DNA from: CADEED01 sp043747875
Lineage (GTDB): Bacteria > Pseudomonadota > Gammaproteobacteria > Steroidobacterales > Steroidobacteraceae
Direction: 5' to 3'
DNA: 64,000 nt
Assembly (NCBI GenBank): GCA_043747875.1
Contig: JAYTOI010000045.1
Span: forward strand, 1 to 64,000
Part shown: positions 1 through 7,711 of the stretch, in pieces
How the letters are laid out: the number at the start of each line of letters is the position of its first letter
How positions within the stretch are numbered: the stretch's first letter is position 1
Position numbers and translations under genes: made by a program
The notes under the pieces: model-generated
The model's input: the letters and a program-made list of their open reading frames with translations, nothing else
Databases searched by the model: none
What the model was told of the DNA's origin: nothing

Positions 1-1
1 C

Positions 2-1993
2 CTCGGAGCGCGCGCGCGCCGCGAGGCACTGGCCGCGACGAAGCTCGAACCCAAGTCCGCGCTCGCATGGAAGACCTACGGCTGGACGCTGCAGCACGAT
101 GCGATCGGTCGCCGCTTCGGCGCGGGCGTCGACCGCGCGGGCGCCATCGCGGCCTATCGCAAGGCACAGGCGCTCGATCCCGCGAACACCGACATCGCCG
201 CCGATCTCGCGGTGCTGCTCGAGCACGATGCGCAGGGCGTGCGCTACTCCGCGCGCGCGAATCTCACCGAGGCCATCGCCGAGTATCAGGCGCGACGCAC
301 GCTGCTGTCGGACGAGGATGCGAAGAGCGACGACTACGCCAACAATCTGTTCTACGCGCTGCTGTACGCGAAACGCTTCCCGGAGTTGCGCGAGGCGCTG
401 CGCCGGCAGCCGCCGAGCATCGGCCAGCGCGCGCTGCTGATCACTGCCATCGCGGCCGAACAGGGCGGCGCAGCCGGTCTTGCGGTGTCGCGCGAACTAT
501 TGAGCAGCGAGTCCGACCGTCGCACGGCGCTGGCCAGCGCCGGCAACATCCTGATGCGCCTGCGCGAGTATCGGGCGGCGGCGGATCTCATCGAGGCGAG
601 CACGCGGGGCCAAACTACCACCGCGGCGAACACGCAGCGCATCGCGATGCTGCGCAAGACCCGGCGGGTCGATGCGGCCATCGAGCCGGTCGACCCGCGC
701 AGCGTGGTGCTGCGCTCGTTCGTCGAGCTCGGCGGGTCGCGCGATACGACCGGCTTCGACAAGCTGCTGAGCCGGCGCAGCGTGTTCCAGGCGGACGCGA
801 GCGTGCAGTTCGCGCGGGTTCAGCGCACCATCGTCCAGTCGCTCGCGAAGCAGGAGCTGCCGTTCGAAGCCGGCGCCGACCTGCTGTTCAGCAACGCACG
901 CGTGAATGTCGAGGGCGACGACGCCATCGGCTACCGCGTGCAGTTGCGCGCCGCCGGCGAAGTCCGCAGCTTCTACGTCGTGAAGGAAGACGGTGCGTAC
1001 CGGCTGCTCACCGTCGCGCCAATGGCCGGGCCACTGGCCTTGATGGCTCTCGAGCGCGTCGATGCGGGGGATTTTGCGGGGGCCAGGCGCTGGCTCGACT
1101 GGGCGCGCGTGGCGTTGCGCGCGGGGGACTCCGAAGATCCGCTCGAGGGTGCCGCGTTCGCCCGCATCTGGACCGTGGGCGCCGAATCCGATCTAGCTAC
1201 CGCGCGTGCCGCCGCCGCCATGTTGCTGGCCGATTGCGCGCTCGGCGCGCGCGCACTGCCGCTGCTGTTGGCCGCGAGCGCGCAGGATCTGGGTGCGGCT
1301 CAGCGGCTCGGCCTCGATCTCGCGCTCGCGAAGACGTGGCTCGAGCTGCAGCGCTGGGAAGAGCTGCGCGACGTATCCTCGCGACTCGCGAAGGCCGTGC
1401 CGAGTTCGGCGCTGGCCTTCCGTTACTTGCAGTGGGCGCACATCCAGCTGCGGCAGTGGGACGTCGTCGAGGCGCATTCGCGCGAGCGGCTGGCGCGGTT
1501 ACCGGACGATTCCATCGCGCGCGAGATGCTGGTGCATCGCGCAGAGGCGCGCGGAGCGTTCGCGGAGATCCCGACCATCATGCAACCGCTCATCGATAGC
1601 GGGCGCGCGAACGCGGCCGACTACAACCAGTTCGCCTGGACTGCCTTGCTCACATTGCCCGTGCCCGAATCGGCAGTCGATGCGGCGCGCATGGCATACG
1701 ACGAAACACAGGGCCGCAGTTTCGCCATCGCGCATACGCTGGCCTGTGTGTACGCGGCCAGCGGCATGCCCCGTGAGGCGCGCGACCTGCTGTTGAAAGG
1801 CATGGAACAAACCGGCGTGGACGAGCCGGATGAAGCGACGTGGTATGGCTTCGGTCTGGTCGCGGAGGCGTACGGAGACGCCGAATCCGCGCGCGACTAC
1901 TACGCGCACGTCGAGAAGCCGAAGATCGGGCTCGTGCAGGCGAGCAGCGTATATGCGCTGTCGCAGGCACGCCTGGTCGCTCTCACGAAATAG
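2..1993 (+). CDS. TPR-repeat protein, 5'-truncated by the window edge
   Basis: The reading frame is open from the first full codon in the window to TAG at 1991-1993, so the true start and N-terminus lie upstream. The visible 663 residues are mostly helical and Ala/Leu/Arg rich. TPR-like helices include a segment reading AIAAYRKAQALDPAN near residues 53-67 of the visible part. The middle (about residues 300-345) looks beta-rich and may be a small separate domain. I see no catalytic motif. Such TPR tails are common at the C-terminus of large DUF3857/transglutaminase-type proteins, and a transglutaminase-like gene lies about 2.2 kb downstream, but membership of that class cannot be shown here. 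Likely a protein-protein interaction scaffold. Confidence 0.75.
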   Translation, partial: LGARARREALAATKLEPKSALAWKTYGWTLQHDAIGRRFGAGVDRAGAIAAYRKAQALDPANTDIAADLAVLLEHDAQGVRYSARANLTEAIAEYQARRTLLSDEDAKSDDYANNLFYALLYAKRFPELREALRRQPPSIGQRALLITAIAAEQGGAAGLAVSRELLSSESDRRTALASAGNILMRLREYRAAADLIEASTRGQTTTAANTQRIAMLRKTRRVDAAIEPVDPRSVVLRSFVELGGSRDTTGFDKLLSRRSVFQADASVQFARVQRTIVQSLAKQELPFEAGADLLFSNARVNVEGDDAIGYRVQLRAAGEVRSFYVVKEDGAYRLLTVAPMAGPLALMALERVDAGDFAGARRWLDWARVALRAGDSEDPLEGAAFARIWTVGAESDLATARAAAAMLLADCALGARALPLLLAASAQDLGAAQRLGLDLALAKTWLELQRWEELRDVSSRLAKAVPSSALAFRYLQWAHIQLRQWDVVEAHSRERLARLPDDSIAREMLVHRAEARGAFAEIPTIMQPLIDSGRANAADYNQFAWTALLTLPVPESAVDAARMAYDETQGRSFAIAHTLACVYAASGMPREARDLLLKGMEQTGVDEPDEATWYGFGLVAEAYGDAESARDYYAHVEKPKIGLVQASSVYALSQARLVALTK

Positions 1994-2074
1994 CCATGGC
2001 GCGCGCGACGCGAGGGTGGTGCCGTATCCCGGCAACCGCGCGGTGTTCCAGTACTGAGAAAAGGGGGATGTCCC

Positions 2075-2743
2075 CTAACGCAGCGCTTCTTCGCCGAGCG
2101 GCTTCTTGCGCTTCACGCGGATGCTCTCCGCCCACTCGCCCGCGAAGTCGCGCTGCATGTGGCGGTTCACCATCGCGGTGATGAACATTGCAATGAGCGC
2201 ACCGAGCGCCGCCAGCGCCATGTCCTTGTGCGCATCCCACACGTCGCCCTGCGTGCCCAGATACGCCGCGCCGAGATCGCCGCCGAACACCTCCGCCGTC
2301 GCCCACTCGATGAGCTCGTAGAGCATCGACGTCGACATTGTCAGGTCCAGCGGCAGGAAGTAGCCCCAGAAGCCGCGCATATTGCCGATGCGCAGGAACA
2401 TCTCGCGGATGGGATACGCGAGCAGCAGGCCGTACGAGAAATGCACCAGCCGGTCGAAGTGGTTGCGTCCACCCGCGAAGAACGGCAGCCACTGGTCGTA
2501 CGGAACCTTCGCGTACGTGTAGTGAGCCCCCAGCGTGTGCAGCATCAGGAACACGAAGAGACAGGTGTACGACACGCGCGACAGCGGGAAGGACTTGTAG
2601 GTGGCGGCGAGCAGCGCGATGGCGAGCACCACGAGCACGTTCTCGAGCACCCAGTCGGCGCGGTGGAGCGGCGCGATCGCCATGGCCACCCACCAGGCGG
2701 CGTACACGCCCACGAGCACCCACAGGTAGTTCTTGCGCGCCAT
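2075..2743 (-). CDS. YjdF/DUF2238 family inner-membrane protein
   Basis: 222 residues with about five to six hydrophobic segments. It carries the hallmarks of the DUF2238/YjdF family: an NHFDRLVHF stretch near residue 95, an YELIEW motif, and LGTQGDVWDAHKDM toward the C-terminus, with acidic and histidine residues inside predicted membrane helices. The molecular function of the family is not established. Its ATG directly abuts the stop codon of the upstream symporter gene (TAG then ATG), so the two are probably co-transcribed and translationally coupled. A short GGGGA/TCCCC hairpin followed by a T-rich run on the minus strand lies at the stop codon and could be a weak terminator before the convergent TPR gene. 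Confidence 0.85.
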   Translation of the reverse strand: MARKNYLWVLVGVYAAWWVAMAIAPLHRADWVLENVLVVLAIALLAATYKSFPLSRVSYTCLFVFLMLHTLGAHYTYAKVPYDQWLPFFAGGRNHFDRLVHFSYGLLLAYPIREMFLRIGNMRGFWGYFLPLDLTMSTSMLYELIEWATAEVFGGDLGAAYLGTQGDVWDAHKDMALAALGALIAMFITAMVNRHMQRDFAGEWAESIRVKRKKPLGEEALR

Positions 2744-4147
2744 CTAGGGCCTCGCTTTCACGACACGCTGCCAGTAGTTCGAAAGGTCGGCGCGCAGCTC
2801 GGGCATCAGCAGATAGATGGCGAGGATGTTCGGCAGCGCCATGCAGAAGCTCATGGAGTCGACGATGGTGACGACCTGCTCGAGCGGAAACGTCGCCGCG
2901 ACCGACAGCATGCCGCACAGGAACACGCGAAACGCCACACGACTCGGCTGCGATTCGCCGAACAGCCAGGTCCAGGCCTGCTCGCCGTAGTAGCCCCACG
3001 CGAGCACGGTCGACAGCGCGAACAGCACCGCCACGACCGCCAGCACGAACGGGAACCACGGCACCACCGTCGCGAAAGCGTCGGAGGTGAGCGCAATGCC
3101 CTTGTGCGCGCTCGTCCCGTACACGCCGCTCACGATGATCACGAGCGCGGTCAGCAGGCAGATGATGATGGTGTCGAGGAAGGGCTCCATCAACGCCGCG
3201 AACCCCTGCGACATGGGCTCGTTCGTGCGCACGGTGGCATGTGCCATGGGCGCGGAGCCGATGCCCGCCTCGTTCGCGAACGCGGCGCGGCGAAAACCCT
3301 GGATCAACGCGCCGATGACGCCGCCCGCGACCGCACCCGGCACGAATGCCTCGCGCACGATGGTGAGCAGCGCGTGCGGAATGTTGGAGAAGTTAGCCCC
3401 GAGGACGACCAGGCAGGCCGTGATGTACAGCAGGCACATGAACGGCGAGAGCCTGGCGGTCCACTTGACGATGCGCGGCACGCCGCCGAACAGCACGATG
3501 CCGATCCAGACGGCGACGAGCGTGCCGAACAGGAATGCGCCGTCGAAGCCCGTCACCGCGTGAACCTGCTCATAGGCCTGGCTCACCTGGAAGATGGTCA
3601 CCGAGCCGCCGATCGCGGCGATGCAGAAAAAGCCCGCCAGGAACTTGCCGAGGCGCGGCAGACCGCGCCGCGACAGCGCGATCGGCACGTAGTACATCGC
3701 GCCGCCGGTGACGGTGCCGTCGTCGCGTACCCGCCGGTACTTCACGGCAAGCGTGACTTCGGCGAACTTGAGACTCATGCCGAGGAAGCCCGCGAGCATC
3801 ATCCACAGCACCGCGCCCGGACCACCGAGCGTCACTGCGACCGCGACGCCGCCGATGCTGCCGAGACCCACGGTGCCCGACACCGCGGTGGACAGCGCCT
3901 GGAACGGACTCGCCTCGCCGGGCAGGTTCTTGCTCGAGTAGTCGCCGCGGATCACCTGCAGCGAGTGCCGGAAGCCGCGCAGGTTCACGAAGCGGAATGC
4001 GAACGTACAGACGATGCCGCCCATGATGAGCCACGCCACGATCAGCGGCAGCTGCGCGCCCGCGACCGGCACGGAGAAGAAAACGACGGCGGCCAACCAG
4101 TCCGCAATGGGCGCCAGGAACTGATTGATCTGCTGGTCGACGCTCAT
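2744..4147 (-). CDS. AgcS-family alanine/glycine:cation symporter
   Basis: 467 residues, typical for the AGCS (sodium:alanine symporter) family, with about ten to eleven transmembrane segments. Family-typical stretches include GTVGLGSIGGVAVA near residues 93-106, GGAMYYVP, the GNEAGIGSAP-like segment (here ANEAGIGSAPMAHA) and a GKIxLT-like loop (here KGIALTSDAF). The family imports alanine, glycine or D-alanine with Na+ or H+ across the inner membrane; substrate cannot be fixed from sequence. It heads a two-gene unit with the YjdF-like gene. Only about 27 bp separate its ATG from the likely start of the divergent transglutaminase gene, so the promoters must overlap coding sequence. I see no glycine riboswitch in that space. 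Confidence 0.9.
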   Translation of the reverse strand: MSVDQQINQFLAPIADWLAAVVFFSVPVAGAQLPLIVAWLIMGGIVCTFAFRFVNLRGFRHSLQVIRGDYSSKNLPGEASPFQALSTAVSGTVGLGSIGGVAVAVTLGGPGAVLWMMLAGFLGMSLKFAEVTLAVKYRRVRDDGTVTGGAMYYVPIALSRRGLPRLGKFLAGFFCIAAIGGSVTIFQVSQAYEQVHAVTGFDGAFLFGTLVAVWIGIVLFGGVPRIVKWTARLSPFMCLLYITACLVVLGANFSNIPHALLTIVREAFVPGAVAGGVIGALIQGFRRAAFANEAGIGSAPMAHATVRTNEPMSQGFAALMEPFLDTIIICLLTALVIIVSGVYGTSAHKGIALTSDAFATVVPWFPFVLAVVAVLFALSTVLAWGYYGEQAWTWLFGESQPSRVAFRVFLCGMLSVAATFPLEQVVTIVDSMSFCMALPNILAIYLLMPELRADLSNYWQRVVKARP

Positions 4148-4174
4148 GAAGCGATTCGCATAGAGTGTTGCGCA

Positions 4175-5626
4175 GTGTATAGAACCGGCCTTTGTTTGTT
4201 GATTCGAATCGCGGCGGTGACTGTTCTGTCACTGACGGCCGTCGCGCACGCCGCCGAGACGCGCCGCTGGCAGGTGGTGACCGCCGACGCGCGCAAGGTG
4301 GGGCATGTCGAGATCACGCGCATCATCGGCGACACGGCCATTCTCGATCGCGAGGACGTCGAGCTCGAGCTCGGACCGCTCGCACGCCGCGTGCAGTACC
4401 GCGTGACACTCGAAACCGAGAGCGCGCCCGACGGCACGCTGCGGCGGATCGTGCGCGAGGTCATCACCAACGAGGCGCACACGCGCGTCGAGGCGCGCGC
4501 GGTCGGCGACGATCTGGAAGTTCACCGGCGCGCCGGCGGCAGCGACGACACGCAGGTACTGCCCGGCGCCGCGCGCGGATTGCGCACCGAGACCGCCGCG
4601 CGCGCCTGGCTGCAGTCGGTGGGTCGCGGCCAGGCGCCCGCGCCGTTCGTGTATCGCTCCTGGGATCCGGTCAAAGTGGCCGTCGTGGATGTGGAGCTGA
4701 CCGCGCGGGCGGGCGATGCCGTGGTCAACGTCGAGCGCCGCGTGCGCGCCGCCCAGGACTCGGCCTCACGATTGCGCGTCGACGCGGCGGGCGAAGTGGT
4801 GCGCGAGATACTGCGGCTGGATTCGTTCACGCTCGAGCGCTTCGACGCGACGGAAAGCGAGGCGCGGGCGCGCAACGACACGTTCGATCATTTCACGGCG
4901 TCGCTGATCCCGTCGCCGTACCGCATTCCGCCGGGCGAGATGCACGACAAGCTGCGCTACCAGCTCGACAACGCCGGACGCGCGGTCCAACTACCCAGCG
5001 GCGCCGGGCAGCGCAGCTGGTCCGAGGGCCGAACTACCTGGATCCAGGTGTGCGCGAGTTGCCCGCTCGATGCCGCCCCGCTCGGCGACGTCGAGCGCGC
5101 GCAGGCGCTGGCGCCGTCGCGCTGGATCGAAGCCGACGCGCCCGAGATCGTCGCGCGCGCCACGCGTCTCACCAGGAGCGCGGACGATTCCGTGACGAAG
5201 ATGCGCGCGTTGGCGACATTCGTGCGCGGCTACATGGATGCGCGCGTGGACATGCTCGGCTACGGTACGGCGCTCGAGGCGCTGCGCACGCGCCGCGGTG
5301 ACTGCACCGAGTACGCGGTACTGCTGGCGGCGCTGGGCCGCGCCGCCGCAGTGCCGACACGCATTGCCATCGGGCGCGTGTACGCGCGGCGCACCGACGA
5401 TGCGCGCGACGTGTTCGTGCCGCACGCCTGGGTGCATGCGTGGACCGGGACGGGCTGGCAGAGCTTCGATGCGGGCACCGACAGCTTCGACAGCACGCAT
5501 CTGGCATTCGCGCTGAGCTACGACGGCAATCCGCTGACGCATTCCGCGGGGCTCGCGCTGTCCCGCGAGCTCAAGCTCATGGGCGCGGCACGCGTCGCGC
5601 CGCGCGCCGCGCCCGCCACGAACTGA
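4175..5626 (+). CDS. periplasmic transglutaminase-like protein
   Basis: About 483 residues if started at GTG 4175; TTG at 4196 or 4199 are alternatives and no ATG fits before the signal peptide. A hydrophobic leader ending AVAHA precedes the mature chain. The C-terminal third is a transglutaminase-core (papain-like) domain with the triad Cys377 (RRGDCTEYA), His417 (PHAWVHAW) and Asp432 (SFDAG). The N-terminal two thirds is beta-rich and matches nothing I recognise with confidence. Such bacterial proteins act in the periplasm as peptidases or cross-linkers; the substrate is unknown. The same frame stays open upstream to 2159, but that stretch is antisense to two real genes and is not counted. 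Confidence 0.8.
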   Translation: MYRTGLCLLIRIAAVTVLSLTAVAHAAETRRWQVVTADARKVGHVEITRIIGDTAILDREDVELELGPLARRVQYRVTLETESAPDGTLRRIVREVITNEAHTRVEARAVGDDLEVHRRAGGSDDTQVLPGAARGLRTETAARAWLQSVGRGQAPAPFVYRSWDPVKVAVVDVELTARAGDAVVNVERRVRAAQDSASRLRVDAAGEVVREILRLDSFTLERFDATESEARARNDTFDHFTASLIPSPYRIPPGEMHDKLRYQLDNAGRAVQLPSGAGQRSWSEGRTTWIQVCASCPLDAAPLGDVERAQALAPSRWIEADAPEIVARATRLTRSADDSVTKMRALATFVRGYMDARVDMLGYGTALEALRTRRGDCTEYAVLLAALGRAAAVPTRIAIGRVYARRTDDARDVFVPHAWVHAWTGTGWQSFDAGTDSFDSTHLAFALSYDGNPLTHSAGLALSRELKLMGAARVAPRAAPATN

Positions 5627-5628
5627 GA

Positions 5629-6096
5629 CTATCTACCGTCGTCCGCGACGGTGGGCAGCGCGGGCGCAGATTCGGCGTCGTCCGCCCACTCGGCGTTCTC
5701 GGCGTCGAGCACGCCACCGACGAGCTCCATCTCGTCGTAATGGTCGCTTCTCGGCAATTCGCCCAAATCGGCGGCGGGTTGCGCGGCATCTGCGGGCGTC
5801 GTGGCGGGCGCTACCTTTTCCTGGTCCGCATCAGTGGCGGCCGCGGGCAGCGCCATCAGCGCCGCGGCAGCGAGCGCGGCGGCGGCGAACGGGCCGCGGC
5901 GCGCCGGCATGCGCACCGTGTACGCCACGCAGACCTTGCCCGAGCAGCCGTTCATGAACGCGCGCCGCTCGGTGTCGTTCATGGAATTCAGATTGAACAC
6001 GGCGCGGTCGCACGTCGAGCAATGCTCGGAGGCGCCGTTCGGGACGCGCTTACCGGCGATGGGACAGGGCGATTCGATGATGGGGAAGCGAGCCAT
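5629..6096 (-). CDS. small Cys-rich, membrane-anchored protein of unknown function
   Basis: 155 residues from ATG at 6096, chosen over an upstream in-frame start because GAGGTG lies about 6 nt before it. The N-terminal 60 residues carry five cysteines (11, 26, 29, 51, 56), including a CSTC pair, suggesting a metal-binding or disulfide module. A hydrophobic helix at about 69-87 is followed by an acidic, Ala/Asp/Glu-rich tail. I recall comparable short Cys modules followed by a membrane helix in other proteobacterial hypotheticals but cannot name the family. Convergent with the transglutaminase gene, with only 2 nt between the stop codons. Confidence 0.65.
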   Translation of the reverse strand: MARFPIIESPCPIAGKRVPNGASEHCSTCDRAVFNLNSMNDTERRAFMNGCSGKVCVAYTVRMPARRGPFAAAALAAAALMALPAAATDADQEKVAPATTPADAAQPAADLGELPRSDHYDEMELVGGVLDAENAEWADDAESAPALPTVADDGR

Positions 6097-6369
6097 GCAA
6101 CACCTCGGGGTGAAGGCTGCCGGGTTGGCGGCCGAGTCAGCCATGAGACGCGGGCCAACCTGGAGACCTTGGCGCGGCGACGCCGAAAAGTGGCGTGGAT
6201 GGGGGCAAATTATGTCCGGCGAATGGCGTCAACCTGACAAAACGCGCAATGGATCCCGCGAAACGCGCGCGTATTTCGCGAGTCACGACGAAATCATCGG
6301 GCCCCTATTGCGGGCCTGGCGCGACGCCTCATAACCTGATCGCGTTCGGGATTTCGCGAGGTCAGGACG

Positions 6370-6777
6370 ATGATCCTCCGGGGTCGCATCTTCGGGTTCG
6401 CACTATGTTTGTCAGGTGTGTGCGCTTCGGTCCCGGCCGCCGACCGCGCCGCCGCGTTGCCGTTCGCGAGCACCGCACCGCTCGCGATTCCGCACACCAT
6501 GAATCTCGAGCTCGACTTCCGCGCGCAACGTCGCGCACGCCGCTCGGATCGTTTCGAGAGCCTCCATTTGAACGATCGCCCGCCGGGGTTCGCACCGTTC
6601 AGCTGGCCACGCGCCGGCGACATGCGCACGCGAATCCTGACGCCGGAACTCAAGCGCACGCCGCTGTTCGGATGGCTCGCGGAAAATCTGTACCGCAGCC
6701 GCTCGGAGAATGGCTGGTGCCTCGAAGTGGATCCCGGCCAGGGCGAATACGTGGTGTTCTACCGCACGCACCGGTGA
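6370..6777 (+). CDS. secreted protein of unknown function
   Basis: 135 residues with an N-terminal signal peptide (hydrophobic core GFALCLSGVCASV, likely cleavage near AAD). The mature part is basic in the middle and ends in an aromatic-rich segment (ENGWCLEVDPG, YVVFYRTHR) that looks like beta-strands. A purine-rich AGGTCAGGA precedes the ATG. The roughly 270 bp upstream are free of genes and must hold divergent promoters for this gene and the Cys-rich gene. No family recognised. Confidence 0.6.
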   Translation: MILRGRIFGFALCLSGVCASVPAADRAAALPFASTAPLAIPHTMNLELDFRAQRRARRSDRFESLHLNDRPPGFAPFSWPRAGDMRTRILTPELKRTPLFGWLAENLYRSRSENGWCLEVDPGQGEYVVFYRTHR

Positions 6778-6807
6778 CGTAAGCGGTGCCGGCCGGTTAC
6801 GCGCACC

Positions 6808-7284
6808 TCAGGGGCCGATCCAAACCCGCGGTCCGCGCGCCGGCACGCCATGGTCGAGCAGCCAGCGATACACAGTCTCGGTTTCGCGGGTGTCGATCCA
6901 GCCATTGCCGTGGATGTACAGCGCGGTCACCTTGCCGCGGCTGAAGATCTGCACCTGTGCCCAGCGATCGAGCTTCTGCAGCGCCACGCCGTCCATGTTG
7001 CGCAGCGTGAGCTCGAGCTCGTTCATGAGGAAGCCGTCCTCGAGGCTGAACAGGTTCAGCTCGCCCTCTGTCTGCACGTAGACGCAGTCGAAGAAGTCCG
7101 GCGAGTCGTCGGTGTCGATGACGGCGGCACGGCATTGCTTGCGCAGTTGCACGTCGGCCGGCGTGACGCCCGCGGTTGCGAGCATCGCGTCGTCGTTCAC
7201 GGCCTTCGCAACTTCACGGTAGTTGGACGCCGAAGCGACCGTGGCGGTGGCGAGCGCAGCCAGGAGCAAGGTAGGAATGCGCAT
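6808..7284 (-). CDS. secreted protein of unknown function
   Basis: 158 residues with a clear signal peptide (MRIPTLLLAALATATVASA). The mature chain has two cysteines (CRAAV, FDCVYV) that could form a disulfide and alternating hydrophobic strands. No catalytic motif and no recognised family. It converges with the small secreted gene ending at 6777. The upstream 400 bp are non-coding, so it has its own promoter or is read from far upstream on the minus strand past a strong terminator, which is unlikely. Confidence 0.65.
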   Translation of the reverse strand: MRIPTLLLAALATATVASASNYREVAKAVNDDAMLATAGVTPADVQLRKQCRAAVIDTDDSPDFFDCVYVQTEGELNLFSLEDGFLMNELELTLRNMDGVALQKLDRWAQVQIFSRGKVTALYIHGNGWIDTRETETVYRWLLDHGVPARGPRVWIGP

Positions 7285-7711
7285 GACCGCACCCTAGCCC
7301 GCCCGGCGCCGCCGCGCGGTCGGATTCTGTTACCTGCGCTGTGCGCCTCGTCCTATGCGCGCAATTGCGAACGTCGAACCCCTGGGGAACCCGTTCCCGG
7401 TACCGCACGACGCGCGCGCCGCGGACAAAAAAAAACGCGTGCAGGCCCTTCCGTTCCTGCACGCGTCTGTCCAGCAAAAAATGTCTCACGAGGGGGGAGG
7501 AGAACATTCCGCAGACGAACTAGATAAAGCAATCGGCGTGCCAACTCGGCCGAGGCGTAAACGGCCGTGCGGACGGCCGGATTCTGCATCTGGCACCGTG
7601 TCTGCCGAATGACAGTTCCGGATGAGTGCAGCCTGCGCGAAATCGCATCGAACGAGTGCAATGGACGGGAAAAGCCCTGGTCGTCGGCTGTGGTCGCCTC
7701 GCGCCGACGAC
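7285..7711. other. 427-bp stretch without a convincing gene
   Basis: Lies between the start of the small secreted gene (7284, minus) and the stop of the DUF11 gene (7712, minus). It contains the strong minus-strand terminator at 7427-7466. Between that terminator and the DUF11 stop are about 245 bases that would form an unusually long 3' untranslated region. Open frames here have the composition of random GC-rich DNA and lack ribosome-binding sites, so I call none. Confidence 0.6.
7427..7466 (-). terminator. strong intrinsic terminator, minus strand
   Basis: A perfect stem (7435-7445 with 7456-7466; CGCGTGCAGG core) encloses a 10-base loop. On the minus strand it is followed directly by a T-tract (A-run 7427-7434 on the plus strand). 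This is a textbook rho-independent terminator for minus-strand transcription, most likely the sigma/anti-sigma/DUF11 unit ending at 7712. Confidence 0.9.

Noticed and set aside
2159..4174. Long plus-strand open frame running into the transglutaminase gene
   Set aside because: It is antisense to the YjdF-like and AgcS genes, has His/Arg/Glu-rich shadow composition and no signal peptide until about 4196.
4148..4174. Glycine riboswitch ahead of the AgcS symporter
   Set aside because: Some relatives are riboswitch-controlled, but the space before this gene is far too short and shows no such fold.
7214..7507. Minus-strand open frame across the strong terminator
   Set aside because: It would read through the terminator hairpin and T-tract into the small secreted gene; no ribosome-binding site and random-like composition.
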